Part shown: in pieces, positions 24,432-33,978 of the stretch
Layout: every line of letters begins with the position of its first letter
How positions within the stretch are numbered: the stretch's first letter is position 1
NCBI GenBank assembly: GCA_963787425.1
Contig: CAWBCV010000013.1
Location: forward strand, 1 to 64,000
DNA length: 64,000 nt
Source of the DNA: AP-15 sp963787425
GTDB taxonomy: Bacteria; Pseudomonadota; Alphaproteobacteria; ATCC43930; CGMCC-115725
Reading direction: 5' to 3'
Translations under genes and position numbers: made by a program
The notes under the pieces: model-generated
Told to the model about the DNA's origin: nothing
Databases searched by the model: none
The model's input: the letters and a program-made list of their open reading frames with translations, nothing else

Positions 24432-25798
24432 CCGCGGTTCTCGACGTACATGCGTAAATCGTCGCCAGGACGTAGGGTCAGGCGGCAAACCGGCGCGACC
24501 GCGGCATCGGGGGCCAAGCGCAGGCGGACCCGTTGAGCCAGAGTGGCGAGGCACAGGACAGCTTCGGTTAGGCCGAAGGCCGCGCCGATGCAGATGCGGG
24601 GACCAACGCTGAACGGAATATAGGCGTGTCTCACGCGATACTGGGCATTCTCCGGCAGAAAGCGTTCCGGGATGTAGTGATCCGGCTTTCCCCAAAATTT
24701 ACGGTGCCGGTGGAGCAGCCACGGGACAACGATGAGGAGGGATCCCGCCGGTACGGACCGGCCGCGGATCGTCTCGTCGCGTAATGCCTGTCGCGCGAGG
24801 AGCGGGACTGGAGGGTAGAGCCGCACCGTCTCCTCGAAAATTGCGCGGGTGTAGGGCAGCTCCGGGACATCGTCGAGGGTCGGCAGGCGGCCAGCGAGGG
24901 CTTTTGCCAGTTCCGCGTGAAGGCGTTCTTCGGTCTGCGGCGACTGCGACAGCAGGTACCAGGCCCAGGCGAGCGAGTTCGCCGTCGTCTCGTGGCCCGC
25001 CATAAAGATCACTGCCGCTTCATTACGCAACGCCACATCGTCGAGCGGCTCTCCGGTCTCGGGATCGCGCGCCTCGAGCAACAGGCGGATCATCGACGCC
25101 TCACCGCTGGACAGCCGTTCATGGCAATCGCCGATGACCTGCTCCAGGACCTTGTGAATGCGTTTGGCGGAGCGATGGATCGCCGGAGAATGAAACCGCG
25201 GGATCCAGTCCGGCAGACCAAAGAAGTAGGCGAGGTCCAATTGGCCGACCAGACGCTGGTACTCGCTGAACGCGGCCACGATTTCCGCCGCGTGCTCGGC
25301 CCCGAGCTGCCGGCCGAAAACCGTCCGGCAGATGATCTCCGCGGTCAACGTCGCCATCTCGGTCAGCGCGTTGATCGGCATGTGCCGAGGCAGGCTGGCC
25401 AAGCGGTCGGCGGCCTCGCCGGCGGCCTGGACCATCAGCGGCGCGAACAGCGGCAGATGCGAGACGTGGACGATCGGCGCCACAATGCGGCGCCGGCGCC
25501 GCCAGGTATCGCCATCGCTGATAAACAGACCGTCGCCGAGGAGCGGCGCCAGGCCGTGGCGCATCTGCGGACTCTTGCGCTCGAAGCTGTCGTGATGTTC
25601 GACAAAGGCAGAGGCGACGGTGTCCGGGCTGTTGCAGACGAACAGCGTGCGCGACAGCATGCGGGTCGAAAACACCTCCCATTCGAAGGAGCGCTCTTCC
25701 CAGATTGCGAGGAAGTTGCGCCGCGCCAGACGCAGTGTCGCAAACGCTGAGAGCGGCTGCTTCGGCCTCTCCGGAAAGGGCGGAACGAAGTCGTGCAT
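24428..25798 (-). CDS. Cytochrome P450
   Basis: A 456-residue haem monooxygenase. The I-helix oxygen-binding motif is AGHETTANSLAW, the K-helix ExxR is in EETVRLYPPVPLL, and the haem-thiolate loop is FSVGPRICIGAAFGL with the axial cysteine in place. WRRRRRIVAPIV marks the C-helix. There is no N-terminal membrane anchor, so it is a soluble bacterial enzyme needing ferredoxin and reductase partners, which are not in the window. The sequence type is close to fatty-acid or terpenoid hydroxylating CYP families. The substrate is unknown. It is convergent with the glycosyltransferase gene and 33 bases downstream of the capsule-type gene. Confidence 0.92.
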   Translation of the reverse strand: MHDFVPPFPERPKQPLSAFATLRLARRNFLAIWEERSFEWEVFSTRMLSRTLFVCNSPDTVASAFVEHHDSFERKSPQMRHGLAPLLGDGLFISDGDTWRRRRRIVAPIVHVSHLPLFAPLMVQAAGEAADRLASLPRHMPINALTEMATLTAEIICRTVFGRQLGAEHAAEIVAAFSEYQRLVGQLDLAYFFGLPDWIPRFHSPAIHRSAKRIHKVLEQVIGDCHERLSSGEASMIRLLLEARDPETGEPLDDVALRNEAAVIFMAGHETTANSLAWAWYLLSQSPQTEERLHAELAKALAGRLPTLDDVPELPYTRAIFEETVRLYPPVPLLARQALRDETIRGRSVPAGSLLIVVPWLLHRHRKFWGKPDHYIPERFLPENAQYRVRHAYIPFSVGPRICIGAAFGLTEAVLCLATLAQRVRLRLAPDAAVAPVCRLTLRPGDDLRMYVENRG

Positions 25799-25831
25799 CG
25801 GCTGCCCTCGCGCGCGACGGCGCGGACGGCG

Positions 25832-27181
25832 TTATCGCATCGAGACGGCCGCGGTGATCGGCGCCTCGATGCCGGCTGGCGGCCTCGCCACACCGCGTGC
25901 TGCCCGCGCATAGGTGGCTTCGAGCCGCTCGATTGCGGCATCGACCGCGAGCCTCAGCCCGGCTTCGTTAAAGAACGAGCCGGGGATCAGGCAGCGGGCA
26001 GCGAGCACCCGCCGGAAGGCGTCGAACAACACGGCATCCAGCGGCGTCGGCGCTCTCCAGAAATCGTCGAGCTCGCCCTGAAAGGTCAGCCCGGCGATGT
26101 CGTAAACCGCCTTGCCGAGCGCTACCACCGGCAGCCCGCAGGCAAGCGCCATGGTGCCGACCGTGCTGTTGACGGTGACAATCGCCGGCTTGCGCGCCAG
26201 GAGCGCGCCCAAATCGCCGCCGTCGAGAATGACGAGGCGGTCGGCGATCCCGAGCTCGACGGCGAGATAGCCCGTGATAGCGGCCCAGTCGACCAATCCG
26301 CTGTCGAGCGGATGAAGCTTGACGATCAGCCGTGCTGCCGAGGGTGCATGACGGGCAAAGGAAGCGAGGACGTGCTCGATCGCCAGATGCATCGCGCGAA
26401 ACGGCGAGTGCACTCGCACCTGGTAGTCGCAATCCAGCTGCAACGGAAAAAGAAAGAGAGAGCCGGGATCTCTGCAGAGCTCTTCGATCGCCGCCGACGC
26501 TCGCCGCTCGGCGCGGCGCATCAGAGCCAGGCGCCGCAGCCAACCGGCATACTCGATCAGCTGATAATAGGGACGGTGCGTCGCGTAATGCGGGAACCGC
26601 CACATTCCGGCCATCGAGGCCGTTGTGTAGAGCACGTCTTCGACCGCCCTGCGGCGAAAGCTGCCCGGTACGGGTGGCGGGTCACGCCAGGCCGGCAACG
26701 CACGGGCGCGTTCCCGATACCAGTCTGGATCCCGCGGCAGCGCGGAATGACCATTAACCCCGCCCTCCTCGAAGGTGATCCAATCGGGCCGCAGATAGCC
26801 CTCCTCGACCACATGAATTCGCAATGCACGTCCCTCGGCGACGCGGATGGCGGCTCGGTGCAACGGCCGGCAATCGCCAAACAGAATGATGTCGCTGATC
26901 GCCCGCTCGACGATCAGCCGATCGAGAAACTCCGGCCATTCTTCCGGACGGCCGCAAAAATCCACCGCTCCCGGCAGCCGCCAGAATGCCCGATCGCCCC
27001 CGTTGAAATTAACCCGGTAAACCGCGTGGCCGCGCCCGATGAGCGCCTGTCCGAGACGCTCGAAAAATCGCGTCGCCATCCCCTGCAGGAAAAGAAAGCC
27101 CCGGCCGGGGTTGACCAATGACCCGCCTGGCCGCTCCGTGATGTTTACGGAACTCGCGCCCACCGATAGCAGATTCCCCAA
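25832..27181 (-). CDS. Capsular polysaccharide biosynthesis/export protein (KpsS-like)
   Basis: A 449-residue protein of the capsule polysaccharide biosynthesis family (KpsS/KpsC type, Kdo-transferase-like glycosyltransferases that build the lipid anchor of capsules). Landmarks are GRGFLFLQGMATRFFERLG at the start, VYRVNFNGGD, FGDCRPLHRAAIRVAE, VVEEGYLRPDWITFEEGG and the nucleotide-sugar region LIVKLHPLDSG, VNSTVGTMALACGLPVVALG and the end of the fold. KpsS, not KpsC, is supported by length and by the single domain. No other capsule export genes are next to it. It lies upstream of the P450 gene and could form a two-gene unit. Confidence 0.85.
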   Translation of the reverse strand: MGNLLSVGASSVNITERPGGSLVNPGRGFLFLQGMATRFFERLGQALIGRGHAVYRVNFNGGDRAFWRLPGAVDFCGRPEEWPEFLDRLIVERAISDIILFGDCRPLHRAAIRVAEGRALRIHVVEEGYLRPDWITFEEGGVNGHSALPRDPDWYRERARALPAWRDPPPVPGSFRRRAVEDVLYTTASMAGMWRFPHYATHRPYYQLIEYAGWLRRLALMRRAERRASAAIEELCRDPGSLFLFPLQLDCDYQVRVHSPFRAMHLAIEHVLASFARHAPSAARLIVKLHPLDSGLVDWAAITGYLAVELGIADRLVILDGGDLGALLARKPAIVTVNSTVGTMALACGLPVVALGKAVYDIAGLTFQGELDDFWRAPTPLDAVLFDAFRRVLAARCLIPGSFFNEAGLRLAVDAAIERLEATYARAARGVARPPAGIEAPITAAVSMR

Positions 27182-27388
27182 ACCGAACCTCGTCGCGCTC
27201 GAAGCGAGCGTTGAGGCGGTTCAACACTGATCTGGTTAATCTCGCCAGCTTGCTGGTTAATGTCCACGACTTTTTGTATCGCGGGATGAGCTGTCCGTCA
27301 GAAACCGGGCAAATCGTCCGCGAAATATCTATTTTAGCTGGTGGTATTAATTTTAACGCCATACTCGTTGCTCAGCGCCACTGACCGC

Positions 27389-29464
27389 ATGACCGATCCG
27401 CGACCGACCATCGAAGCCCCCGACGACGACCCCTATCTCTGGCTCGAAGAGATCGACGGCGAGCGGGCGCTCGCCTGGGTCGAGGAGCAAAACGCGAAGA
27501 CATTGGCGCGCTTCGGCGACGCCCGCTTCGCAGCCGATCGCGACACCCTCGCCGCGATCTTCGACCGGCCCGACAACATCCCGCTAATAGCCAGGCGCCT
27601 TGGTAAAGTCTTCAATTTTTGGAAGGATGCGGAGCACCCGCGAGGCCTGTGGCGGGCGACAACGCTCGACAGCTACCGCAGCGAAAAGCCCGATTGGGAC
27701 ATCCTCCTCGACCTCGACGCGCTCGCGGCAAAAGAGGGGGAAGATTGGACGTGGAGCGGGGCTGCGACGATCCCGGGCAGCCACGACCGCGCGATTGTGA
27801 TGCTGTCGCGCGGCGGCGCCGACGCGGTGGTGCTGCGCGAATTCGACCTTGTAGCACGCAATTTCGTAACCGGCGGTTTCGCGTTGCCCGAGGCGAAAGG
27901 CGGGGCCGCCTGGCTCGATCGCGACACATTGTTACTGTCCTCTGCGCTGGGTAAGGACATGGCCACTAGCTCCGGCTATGCGCGCACGGTACGGCTGTGG
28001 CGGCGCGGCGCCGACCCGCTGGCCGCCCCCATCATCTTCGAGACGAGCGCCGAGCAGATGGCGGTTTGGGCGGATATCGATCGCGAGACCGGGGAGGAGC
28101 TGCTGGTATTTGTCGAAAGGGTCGGCTTTTTCGACGCAATCGTCTGGATCGGCGACCCCAGCGGACCAAAGACCCGCATCAACCTGCCGACCGATGCTGC
28201 CGTCGCATGGCACCGCGGCTGGCTCGCTTTCAAGCGACGGACCGTCTGGACGATCGGCGATCAAACCTACCCGCCAGACACAGTGCTCGGCATTTCCTTC
28301 CCCTCCTTTCTTGCCGGTGATCGCCGCTTTACGAAACTGTTCGAGCCGGCCGAGCGCCGGGCCTTGCAAGGGTTCTTCTGGTCCGGCGGCCGGCTTCATC
28401 TGTCGATCCTCGATGATTTGAAACCGGTTTTCGAAGCGTTGACCCCGACCGAGACTGGGTGGTCGCGTGAGCACATTACCGGCCTGCCCGATATTGGCGT
28501 CGCCAATGTCTGGCCGCTCGACGTGCGGACGGAAGAGTCGAATGGCGACCTGCTCGCCAGCGCGCAGGACCCGCTGACGCCGCCGTCGCTGTTCCTGGTG
28601 CGCCCCCCGGCTGCCCCTGAGCTCCTAAAGCGCGCTCCGGAAGCTTTCGATCCGGCCGGCCTCGTCGTCACCCGCCACGAAGCGACTTCGGCTGACGGCA
28701 CCCGCATACCGTATGTGCAGGTCGGCCCGCCGGGCGAGACCGGCGAGGCGCCGGTCCATCTCTCGGGTTACGGCGGCTTTGGCATATCGCAATTGCCTTA
28801 CTACAATTCCGCGGTCGGAAAGCTCTGGCTCGAACGCGGCGGTACCAGCGTTGTCGCCAATATCAGGGGCGGCCGTGAATTCGGCACTACCTGGCACGAG
28901 GCCGGACGCCGCGAAGGTAAGCGGGCCTCGCACGACGATTTCGCGGCGGTCGCCGCCGACCTGGTGCGGCGCGGGGTGACGCGCCCCGGCCGCATCGCCG
29001 CCGAAGGCGGCTCCAATGGCGGGATACTGATCACGAATATGCTGGCCCGCTATCCGGAGCGGTTCGGCGCCCTCTTTTGCACGATCCCGCTGATCGACAT
29101 GCGGCGCTATTCGAAATTGCATGCCGGCGCGAGCTGGATTGCCGAATACGGCGATCCCGACAATCCTGAGGATTGGGCATTCCTCAAGGAGATTTCTGCG
29201 TACCACGCCGCGATCCCCGGTCGTCCCTACCCGCCGATCCTGATCGCGACGAGCCGGCGCGACGATCGCGTCCATCCCGGCCACGCCCGCAAAATGGCCG
29301 CGAAACTGCAAGCCATGGGCTACGAGGCCTATTTCTACGAGCCTGCCGCCGGCGGTCACGGCTACGGCAAGGACAACAGGGAGCGCGCTTCTTTTACCGC
29401 GCTCGGCTACAATTTCATGCGCCGCGCCATCGGCTGGACGCAAGACCGCGGGAGGGAAGAATGA
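27389..29464 (+). CDS. Prolyl oligopeptidase family serine peptidase (S9A)
   Basis: A 691-residue peptidase with an N-terminal seven-bladed propeller (about residues 60-420) and a C-terminal alpha/beta-hydrolase domain. It starts DDDPYLWLEEIDGERALAWV, the usual S9A N-terminus. The triad can be placed: Ser542 in AEGGSNGGI, Asp625 or Asp626 in RRDDRVHPGHARK, and His657 in GGHGYG. It should cleave short peptides after proline or a related residue, probably in the cytoplasm because no signal peptide is seen. ATG 27389 gives the conserved start. The stop overlaps the downstream luciferase-like gene (ATGA). Confidence 0.93.
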   Translation: MTDPRPTIEAPDDDPYLWLEEIDGERALAWVEEQNAKTLARFGDARFAADRDTLAAIFDRPDNIPLIARRLGKVFNFWKDAEHPRGLWRATTLDSYRSEKPDWDILLDLDALAAKEGEDWTWSGAATIPGSHDRAIVMLSRGGADAVVLREFDLVARNFVTGGFALPEAKGGAAWLDRDTLLLSSALGKDMATSSGYARTVRLWRRGADPLAAPIIFETSAEQMAVWADIDRETGEELLVFVERVGFFDAIVWIGDPSGPKTRINLPTDAAVAWHRGWLAFKRRTVWTIGDQTYPPDTVLGISFPSFLAGDRRFTKLFEPAERRALQGFFWSGGRLHLSILDDLKPVFEALTPTETGWSREHITGLPDIGVANVWPLDVRTEESNGDLLASAQDPLTPPSLFLVRPPAAPELLKRAPEAFDPAGLVVTRHEATSADGTRIPYVQVGPPGETGEAPVHLSGYGGFGISQLPYYNSAVGKLWLERGGTSVVANIRGGREFGTTWHEAGRREGKRASHDDFAAVAADLVRRGVTRPGRIAAEGGSNGGILITNMLARYPERFGALFCTIPLIDMRRYSKLHAGASWIAEYGDPDNPEDWAFLKEISAYHAAIPGRPYPPILIATSRRDDRVHPGHARKMAAKLQAMGYEAYFYEPAAGGHGYGKDNRERASFTALGYNFMRRAIGWTQDRGREE

Positions 29465-30663
29465 AATTCGGCATCTTCTACGAGCTGCAACTGCCGCGGC
29501 CCTGGGGACCGGAGAGCGAGCTCAACCTCTACCATAACGCTCTCGACCAGCTCGAACTGGCCGACCGGCTCGGCTACGACTTCGCCTGGGAAGTCGAGCA
29601 TCATTTCCTCGAGGAATATTCGCACTCGCCGGCGCCCGAGGTGTTTCTCGCAGCGGCCAGCCAACGCACCCGGCAGATCCGCCTCGCGCACGGCATCATG
29701 CAATTGACCACAGTGCATCCCGCGCGCGTCGCCGAGCGCATCGCGGCGCTCGATCTGGTCAGCCGCGGCCGCGTCGAATTCGGCATGGGCGAGAGCGCCA
29801 GCATCACCGAGCTCGAACCGTTCGACCGCAGCTTCGACGAAAAACGCGCGGTCTGGGAAGACGCGGTGCGCGCGGTCATCCCGATGTTCAAGGAAGGCGG
29901 CTGCGAATACCACGGGACCTATTTCGATTTCCCGCTGCGAAATGTCGTGCCCAAGCCGTTGCAGAAGCCGCATCCGCCGTTATGGGTTGCGTGCTCGGCG
30001 CTCGACACGATCGAGATGGCCGGCCGCCGCGGCCTTGGCGCGCTCGCCTTCCAGTTCCTGAGCGCCGATGCGGCGCATGCCTGGGTCCACGCCTACTACA
30101 ATTCCTTCACCAAGCGGCTCGACAAGCTCACGGATTACGTGACCAACCCCAATATCGCTCTGACCAGCTATTTCATGTGCGCCGAGACCGACGAGGAAGC
30201 GCGCCGCCGCGCCGACGGCATCCCGTTCTTCCAGTTCGCGCTGCGCTTTTATGGGCTGAGCCCCAACCGCAAACGGCCCGACCCCGGCGCGGTCGATCTG
30301 TGGGAAGAGTACGAGAAGTGGAAGCGCGCCAACCCCGAGGGTCTCGCCCGCGCATTGTCCGGGGGCCTGATCGGCTCACCCGAGACGTTGCGCCGCAAGC
30401 TGCGCCGGTTCGAGAGCTCGCATATCGACCAGGTCATCCTGTTGAACCAGGCCGGCAAGAACACGCACGAACACATCTGCGAGAGCCTCGAACTGTTCGC
30501 CCGCGAGGTGATGCCCGAATTCCACGCCCGCATCCCGGAGCAGGACGCCTGGAAAGCCAAGGTGCTGAACCGCGAAATCGAGCTCGAAGAAATCGACACC
30601 GCCCCCTTCCGCGACCGCTACGGCCCCAATTCGGTGCAGATCACCCCGCAAGCCGCGGAGTGA
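29461..30663 (+). CDS. LLM-class flavin-dependent oxidoreductase
   Basis: A 400-residue luciferase-like TIM-barrel monooxygenase. Typical elements are MKFGIFYELQLPRPWG, YDFAWEVEHHFLEEYSHS, LAHGIMQLTTVHPARVAERI, LVSRGRVEFGMGES and the C-terminal SGGLIGSPETLRRKLRRF. It should use reduced FMN (or F420) supplied by a separate reductase. Translation is coupled to the peptidase gene by a four-base overlap. The substrate is unknown. The next gene downstream codes for a second, shorter LLM protein, which suggests a catabolic pair. Confidence 0.9.
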   Translation: MKFGIFYELQLPRPWGPESELNLYHNALDQLELADRLGYDFAWEVEHHFLEEYSHSPAPEVFLAAASQRTRQIRLAHGIMQLTTVHPARVAERIAALDLVSRGRVEFGMGESASITELEPFDRSFDEKRAVWEDAVRAVIPMFKEGGCEYHGTYFDFPLRNVVPKPLQKPHPPLWVACSALDTIEMAGRRGLGALAFQFLSADAAHAWVHAYYNSFTKRLDKLTDYVTNPNIALTSYFMCAETDEEARRRADGIPFFQFALRFYGLSPNRKRPDPGAVDLWEEYEKWKRANPEGLARALSGGLIGSPETLRRKLRRFESSHIDQVILLNQAGKNTHEHICESLELFAREVMPEFHARIPEQDAWKAKVLNREIELEEIDTAPFRDRYGPNSVQITPQAAE

Positions 30664-30698
30664 CGCCAACGCCTACGCGCCTACTCACCAGCGGTGTG

Positions 30699-30810
30699 CG
30701 TGCTTCGAGACGGCCGCTTCGCAGCCTCCTCAGCATGAGGTAATCCTATGATAGCATGAAGAAAGTGCATCATCCTGAGGAGCACCCGCAGGGTGCGTCT
30801 CGAAGGACGC
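30699..30810. repeat. Dispersed palindromic repeat, family B (copy 3, intergenic)
   Basis: This copy lies between the two luciferase-like genes. It holds GTGCTTCGAGACGGCCGC, CTCCTCAGCATGAGG, ATCCTGAGGAGC and GTCTCGAAGGACGC in that order. When transcribed it can fold into a long hairpin and could reduce read-through from the first LLM gene. Confidence 0.82.
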
Positions 30811-30934
30811 GACAATGCCGATCCAATGCGTTCTCACACTATGAGGAGAGTCCCACGACCATGAGCATTCCGCTTCCGCCGGGCAAGTGAGGTATCATCC
30901 GGGCAGTCCCAACTGGAATGACGGAGCGACGCCG

Positions 30935-31843
30935 ATGCCACAGGCGCTACCTGCGATCAGCCTCGTCGCCGTGCCGGGGAGGCGGCGTCAGACCCTCGAC
31001 ATTGCGCGCGAGATCGAGCGCCGCGGTTTCGCCGGCATCTACATCCCGAGCCGGTTCGGCAACATGGCGCAGTGCACGGCGCTGGCGCTCGCCACGGAGC
31101 ATATTCCGTTCGGCACCGCCATCGCCCCGATCTACGCCCGCACCGCCGAGGATTTCGCGCACAGCGCCGCCTATCTGCACGAGGTCTCGGGCGGCCGATT
31201 CCGCTTTGGCATCGGTGTTGCGCATGGCCCCACCTACGAGCGTCTCGGCGTGACGCCGGGCAAGCCGCTGTCGGACATCCGCGCGTTTGTCGAGAAGGTC
31301 AGGTCGTATGAAGGGATCGGGCCGCTGCCGCCGATCGTCCTCGCCGCCTTGCGCAAGAAGATGGTCGCGCTCGCCGCCGAGATTTCCCACGGCGTCATCT
31401 TTGCAAACGCCAGTCTCTCGCACATGCCGCAATCGCTCGCCGCCGTGCCGTCGCCCAAGCGCAGCGATCCGAATTTTCTGATCGCCAACATGCTGCCGGT
31501 CTGCGTCTCGGAAGATGTGGAAGCGGCAAAGGCGCTGCTGCGTCGCCGCCTCGTGCATTACGCCTTGCTGCCGAATTATCGCGCCTACTGGAAGGAAGCC
31601 GGTTATGTCGACGAGATGGCGGCAGTCGAGCAGGCGATCGCCGACAACCGGCCCGACGATATCCCGAAATACCTCACCGACCGCTGGCTTACCGACAACA
31701 CCCTCTTCGGCCGGCCCGCCAAGGTGCGCGAAGGCGTCGAGGCCTGGCGCGCCGCCGGCGTCAACACACCGGTCCTGGTGCCCAATTCGGTTGCCGGCAA
31801 CCAGATCACGGCCCTCGAGGAGCTGTTCACCGCATTCAGCTGA
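30935..31843 (+). CDS. LLM-class flavin/F420-dependent oxidoreductase, short form
   Basis: A 302-residue luciferase-like protein. It begins LPAISLVAVPGRRRQTLDIA and shows ERRGFAGIYIPSRFG, IPFGTAIAPIYAR, LHEVSGGRFRFGIG (the conserved glycine-rich strand) and RPAKVREGVEAWRAAGV. It is about 100 residues shorter than the neighbour at 29461-30663 and belongs to a different subfamily. ATG 30935 is preferred because GGAG lies at a proper distance and the sequence matches from there. The substrate is unknown. The repeat at 30699-30810 separates the two genes. Confidence 0.87.
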   Translation: MPQALPAISLVAVPGRRRQTLDIAREIERRGFAGIYIPSRFGNMAQCTALALATEHIPFGTAIAPIYARTAEDFAHSAAYLHEVSGGRFRFGIGVAHGPTYERLGVTPGKPLSDIRAFVEKVRSYEGIGPLPPIVLAALRKKMVALAAEISHGVIFANASLSHMPQSLAAVPSPKRSDPNFLIANMLPVCVSEDVEAAKALLRRRLVHYALLPNYRAYWKEAGYVDEMAAVEQAIADNRPDDIPKYLTDRWLTDNTLFGRPAKVREGVEAWRAAGVNTPVLVPNSVAGNQITALEELFTAFS

Positions 31844-32306
31844 TAGCGACGAGGATGTGCGGATGCTCCTCAGCTATTGCTCTAGGCTGACGATGCGTCC
31901 AGCTTCGCCGCTTTTTCGGCACCTCTAAGATGTCGTCTGTGATTCCCAGCGTAATGATCCCCGGGCCCTTCGCCTACATCTTGTGCAAAGCGGCATCAAG
32001 TAATTGTGAATATCGATAAGTACTACTAGCAGGCAAATCGCCTCCCAAGCCCAGTCATCATACGGCTAGTCGGCAGAAGTGCTAGAAGATTAAGACCGCG
32101 ACTATAGAATTAGCTGAAAATATTTTACATAATGGAAGTTTATGCGACTTGCGCCGCGATCTTGAGCGGCACGCCAACAACCACAATATCTAAATTCAGT
32201 TCACCCCCTTACTGGCTGCGGCAAGCGCGCCGTGGGCAGCGGATGAACTGAAATTCGTTTGCCGCGTCCGCCCGCCGCCGGACCCCGACGACATTGACAT
32301 TTGTAA
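31844..32306. other. Gap of about 460 bases, AT-richer, left edge of accessory segment
   Basis: No gene is recognised here. The first part is ordinary sequence after the LLM gene. From about 31980 on, AT content rises visibly, with stretches such as GAAAATATTTTACATAATGG. The change coincides with the start of the accessory block that runs to about 38.1 kb. A TTGACA motif shortly before 32307 could be the -35 box for the next gene. Confidence 0.4.
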
Positions 32307-33053
32307 ATGGCAGAAGGAGTGACATCTCTATTTGGTGGACACATCACATCCTTGGTGGAAATCGCTGTGAGAAACGTGTGGTTCTTCACATGGCTAATGA
32401 TTTCGATAACATGGATCGTTGGCTTATTTATTCTACTCCCGCCCGTAAGCAATATCTGGGTAAGTTATTGGGGATTCGCGGCCTATTGTCTTGTCGGACC
32501 TGCCGTTACGGCTCTCGCCCTTGGCTTCCTACACCGGATTGACAGGAATTTTTTCGATAGCGCTGCCAGAGCAGCCCCTTTAGGTGCAGTGTTCGTGGCC
32601 ATTTTTGCGCTATTTGGGTATCTAATCTCAGCGGAGCGAGAAGCGCGCCGGCCCTTTTTGGAACAGCAACTAGAGACCTGTGGCATGTTGGCCGACACAG
32701 CCGGAAAGCTGGCCACCTTACCAGGAGGTGAAAAGCGAAATGCTGCCTGGACGAAATTATGGGAATTGGCCTGGGGTCGTCTCGCTATATTTGCAGACAC
32801 CGGTTTCGAAAACGTATTCAAAGAGTTCGCAGACTTGGTATGGTACCAATCTACATCGACAGATTTGCACAACCCGGCACTTTGCATCGAACGGACGTGC
32901 AGAGCCATGGTCCAAATCTCCTGGTCTGTAATCCCCGGCTTGATACGCGAAAATATCGAGGCCGAGAAATATTGCCAGGAGCAACATAAGTCATTTATCT
33001 CGCTCTGCGATACGGTTCTAAAAAATAATCCTGATTGTACTCCAAATCACTGA
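32307..33053 (+). CDS. Hypothetical membrane protein of accessory segment
   Basis: A 248-residue protein without a recognised family. Three hydrophobic segments are visible in the first half: WFFTWLMISITWIVGLFIL (about residues 25-43), the segment containing FAAYCLVGPAVTALALGFL, and APLGAVFVAIFALFGYLI (about 88-105). The rest is a soluble tail with several tryptophans and five or more cysteines (CGMLAD, CIERTCRAM, YCQEQHKSFISLCDTV, DC), which could form disulfides if outside. Codon use is less GC-biased than in the surrounding genes, consistent with transfer. Start could also be the GTG four codons later, next to a GAAGGAG sequence. Confidence 0.55.
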   Translation: MAEGVTSLFGGHITSLVEIAVRNVWFFTWLMISITWIVGLFILLPPVSNIWVSYWGFAAYCLVGPAVTALALGFLHRIDRNFFDSAARAAPLGAVFVAIFALFGYLISAEREARRPFLEQQLETCGMLADTAGKLATLPGGEKRNAAWTKLWELAWGRLAIFADTGFENVFKEFADLVWYQSTSTDLHNPALCIERTCRAMVQISWSVIPGLIRENIEAEKYCQEQHKSFISLCDTVLKNNPDCTPNH

Positions 33054-33270
33054 CCCAGGGCAGAGGAGGTGGCTCATCGCGAACCGGTTGAACGCTGACG
33101 CCAGTCTACTCCGCACGGCCTGATTTTTCCATAAGCGATCTTATCGGATTCTTTCGGCGTGTCCCCTTCGGGGCCACGTGCTAGGCGTAGAGAGCGCCCC
33201 GAGCCGCACCGCGTCTCGGCCATCCGGTGACGCCCGTTCACGCGCTTACTGGTGGTGCGAAATTCGATAT

Positions 33271-33328
33271 TGGAACAAATCCAAGGCGCTGAAAAGGTTT
33301 TGCTTTTCTGTTCCACAATTCTGTTCCA
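33271..33328. promoter_or_regulatory. Candidate resolvase binding repeats upstream of recombinase
   Basis: Three 7-base boxes lie just before the recombinase start: TGGAACA at 33271-33277, and its complement TGTTCCA at 33309-33315 and again at 33322-33328, the last two as direct repeats 13 bases apart. Such inverted and direct repeats next to a serine recombinase gene are what a res-type recombination or autoregulation site looks like. No experiment or known site is matched. Confidence 0.4.
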
Positions 33329-33338
33329 GAATCGGAGC

Positions 33339-33885
33339 ATGATTTACGGCTATGCCCGCGTCTCGACCGAGGCGCGACCTCACCCGCCAGCTTGCCCAAC
33401 TGAAGGGAGCCGGGTGCGAAAAGGTGTTCCGGGAGAAGATCACCGGCACGACCGCCGACCGGCCGCAACTTCGAAAACTGATCGCCGCCCTTGCGCATGG
33501 CGACGTGGTGATCATCCCGGCCGTTGACCGCCTGTCGCGCGACACAACCGATCTTCTGATCATCGCGCGCGAGATGCAGAAGGCGGGGGCGGGGATCCGC
33601 TCACTGGCCGAGCCGTTCCTCGATACGACCTCCGACTTTGCCGAGATCGTCTTTGCGATCCTTGGCGTTGCTGCGAAGCTGGAACGCCGCCGCATCGTGG
33701 AACGCACCGCACGGGGCCGCGCCGACGCCAAGGCCAGAGGCGTCCAATTCGGCCGCAAGCCTAGCCTCACCCCTCATCAGCGGCGCGAAGCGATCAAGCG
33801 GCGCGACGAGGACGGCGAAACGCTGCGCTCGATAGCCCGCAGCTACAATGTCAGCCCGCAGACGATTTCACGGCTCGCAGCGTGA
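33339..33885 (+). pseudogene. Serine recombinase (resolvase/invertase family), frameshifted
   Basis: The start at 33339 encodes MIYGYARVSTE, the N-terminus with the catalytic serine of small serine recombinases. At about 33371-33376 the frame must shift so that the protein continues as RDLTRQLAQLKGAGC, VFREKITGTTADRPQL, PAVDRLSRDTTDL (with the conserved DRLSR) and VFAILGVAAKLERRRI. It ends in a helix-turn-helix (GETLRSIARSYNVSPQTISRL). With the shift repaired the length is about 181 residues, normal for a resolvase or DNA invertase. Downstream sequence is intact, so the break is recent or is a sequence error. It sits next to candidate binding repeats. Confidence 0.85.
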
Positions 33886-33978
33886 CCCCTCACGAACTCC
33901 CGCCCAACCTATATAGCTGGGCAGCGATTACAAAGGCGGTTAGCCTTAATAATGTGCTTTCGTTATTGTGGACTTTGC

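Noticed and set aside
30861..30890. A nine-codon frame (MSIPLPPGK) with a GAGGAG-like sequence before it
   Set aside because: It is too short to support as a gene. It may be a leader peptide or the stub of a lost gene; the start of the LLM gene lies 45 bases further on.
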